This document shows, piece after piece, positions 63,881 to 64,000 of a stretch of DNA of 64,000 bases. Location: assembly GCA_019187105.1 (NCBI GenBank), contig JABAQM010000001.1, forward strand, positions 1,116,001 to 1,180,000, given 5' to 3'. Under the pieces are notes generated by a model. It was not told the origin of the DNA and ran no database searches. It worked only from the letters and a program-made list of their open reading frames with translations. A program made the position numbers and the translations under genes. Source of the DNA: Fimbriimonadaceae bacterium. GTDB lineage: Bacteria; Armatimonadota; Fimbriimonadia; Fimbriimonadales; Fimbriimonadaceae. Each line of letters opens with the position of its first letter. Positions within the stretch are counted from its first letter, which is position 1.

Positions 63881-64000
63881 GTTTGGCACCCGAAGCTTTG
63901 GGTGACGAATGATCCGTCCAGCAAGGCCGATGCTTCGGCAAGGCTTCCCACTATCCCCTGGGCGACGAACTGCACGGCGACGTTCCCGTATAGGGTGGCT
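63877..64000 (-). CDS. Sugar kinase, rhamnulokinase-like, C-terminal fragment (5' end outside window)
   Basis: On the minus strand the frame reads ATLYGNVAVQFVAQGIVGSL and ends SFGCQT before a stop overlapping the LutA-like start (ATGA). The ATxxGNxxVQ..A.G...L.EA pattern is that of the C-terminal ATP-binding lobe of rhamnulokinase (RhaB) in the FGGY family. About 40 residues are visible, so the assignment rests on a short stretch and on the aldolase and lactate genes that follow. Confidence 0.65.
   Translation of the reverse strand, partial: ATLYGNVAVQFVAQGIVGSLAEASALLDGSFVTQSFGCQT

Overview
The window looks like a chromosomal segment (roughly 60% G+C by eye) of a free-living, envelope-bearing bacterium. 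Its content (lipoproteins with lipoboxes, a PEP-CTERM protein, PD40/tricorn-type protease, choice-of-anchor B beta-propellers, an RHS/YD-repeat protein, a His-tailed GroEL) resembles what I know of Armatimonadota/Fimbriimonadia or neighbouring soil phyla. That placement is inference; no rRNA or ribosomal-protein locus is present to fix it.

Layout. 1-2537: a PP2C-type phosphatase end and an HHH-containing membrane kinase. 2558-7018: a sugar ABC importer (ATPase fused to permease, second permease, lipoprotein binding protein) that looks like the rhamnose/AI-2 class. 6997-14240: accessory genes (HTH-TM-TPR protein, secreted zinc-knuckle TPR protein, PKD protein, DUF559 protein) bracketed by two copies of a dispersed repeat that carries the last codons of the binding-protein gene. 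14510-20798: an island with a SinR/Cas2-like protein, a two-TM protein, an N4-type DNA methyltransferase, a GHKL (MORC/MutL-like) ATPase, a HARE-HTH protein and an unknown protein; this resembles restriction-modification-linked GHKL systems. 20799-30842: an AT-rich gap, a fibronectin-like protein, an SAM methyltransferase, a large RHS protein, a lipase-like lipoprotein, a GNAT and a PEP-CTERM protein.

30981-35145: the most unusual segment. A three-gene operon of uncharacterised proteins, the first with the motif layout of a tRNA-guanine-transglycosylase (TGT/DpdA) barrel, lies directly downstream of a trmH-family gene. The last codons of that gene are repeated exactly (28 bp) at the far side of the operon, as expected for an element integrated at the 3' end of a gene, although no integrase is visible.

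35124-60569 is mostly core: RNA methyltransferase, saccharopine-dehydrogenase-like enzyme, 3-methyladenine glycosylase, PhyH oxygenase, uvrB, M48 protease, ArsR-SRPBCC pair, hflX, a P460 cytochrome, radical SAM, DUF2089-DUF4097, groES-groEL under a degenerate CIRCE site, tandem beta-propellers, a PilZ-like protein, a tricorn-type protease and tRNA-Arg(CCT).

60621-64000 is a tightly overlapped minus-strand operon: the end of a rhamnulokinase-like kinase, lutA-, lutB- and lutC-like genes, and a class II aldolase. Read together these would take L-rhamnulose to DHAP plus L-lactaldehyde, with lactate oxidised by the Lut complex; the ABC importer at the other end of the window could supply the sugar. 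This pathway reading is inference from family membership.
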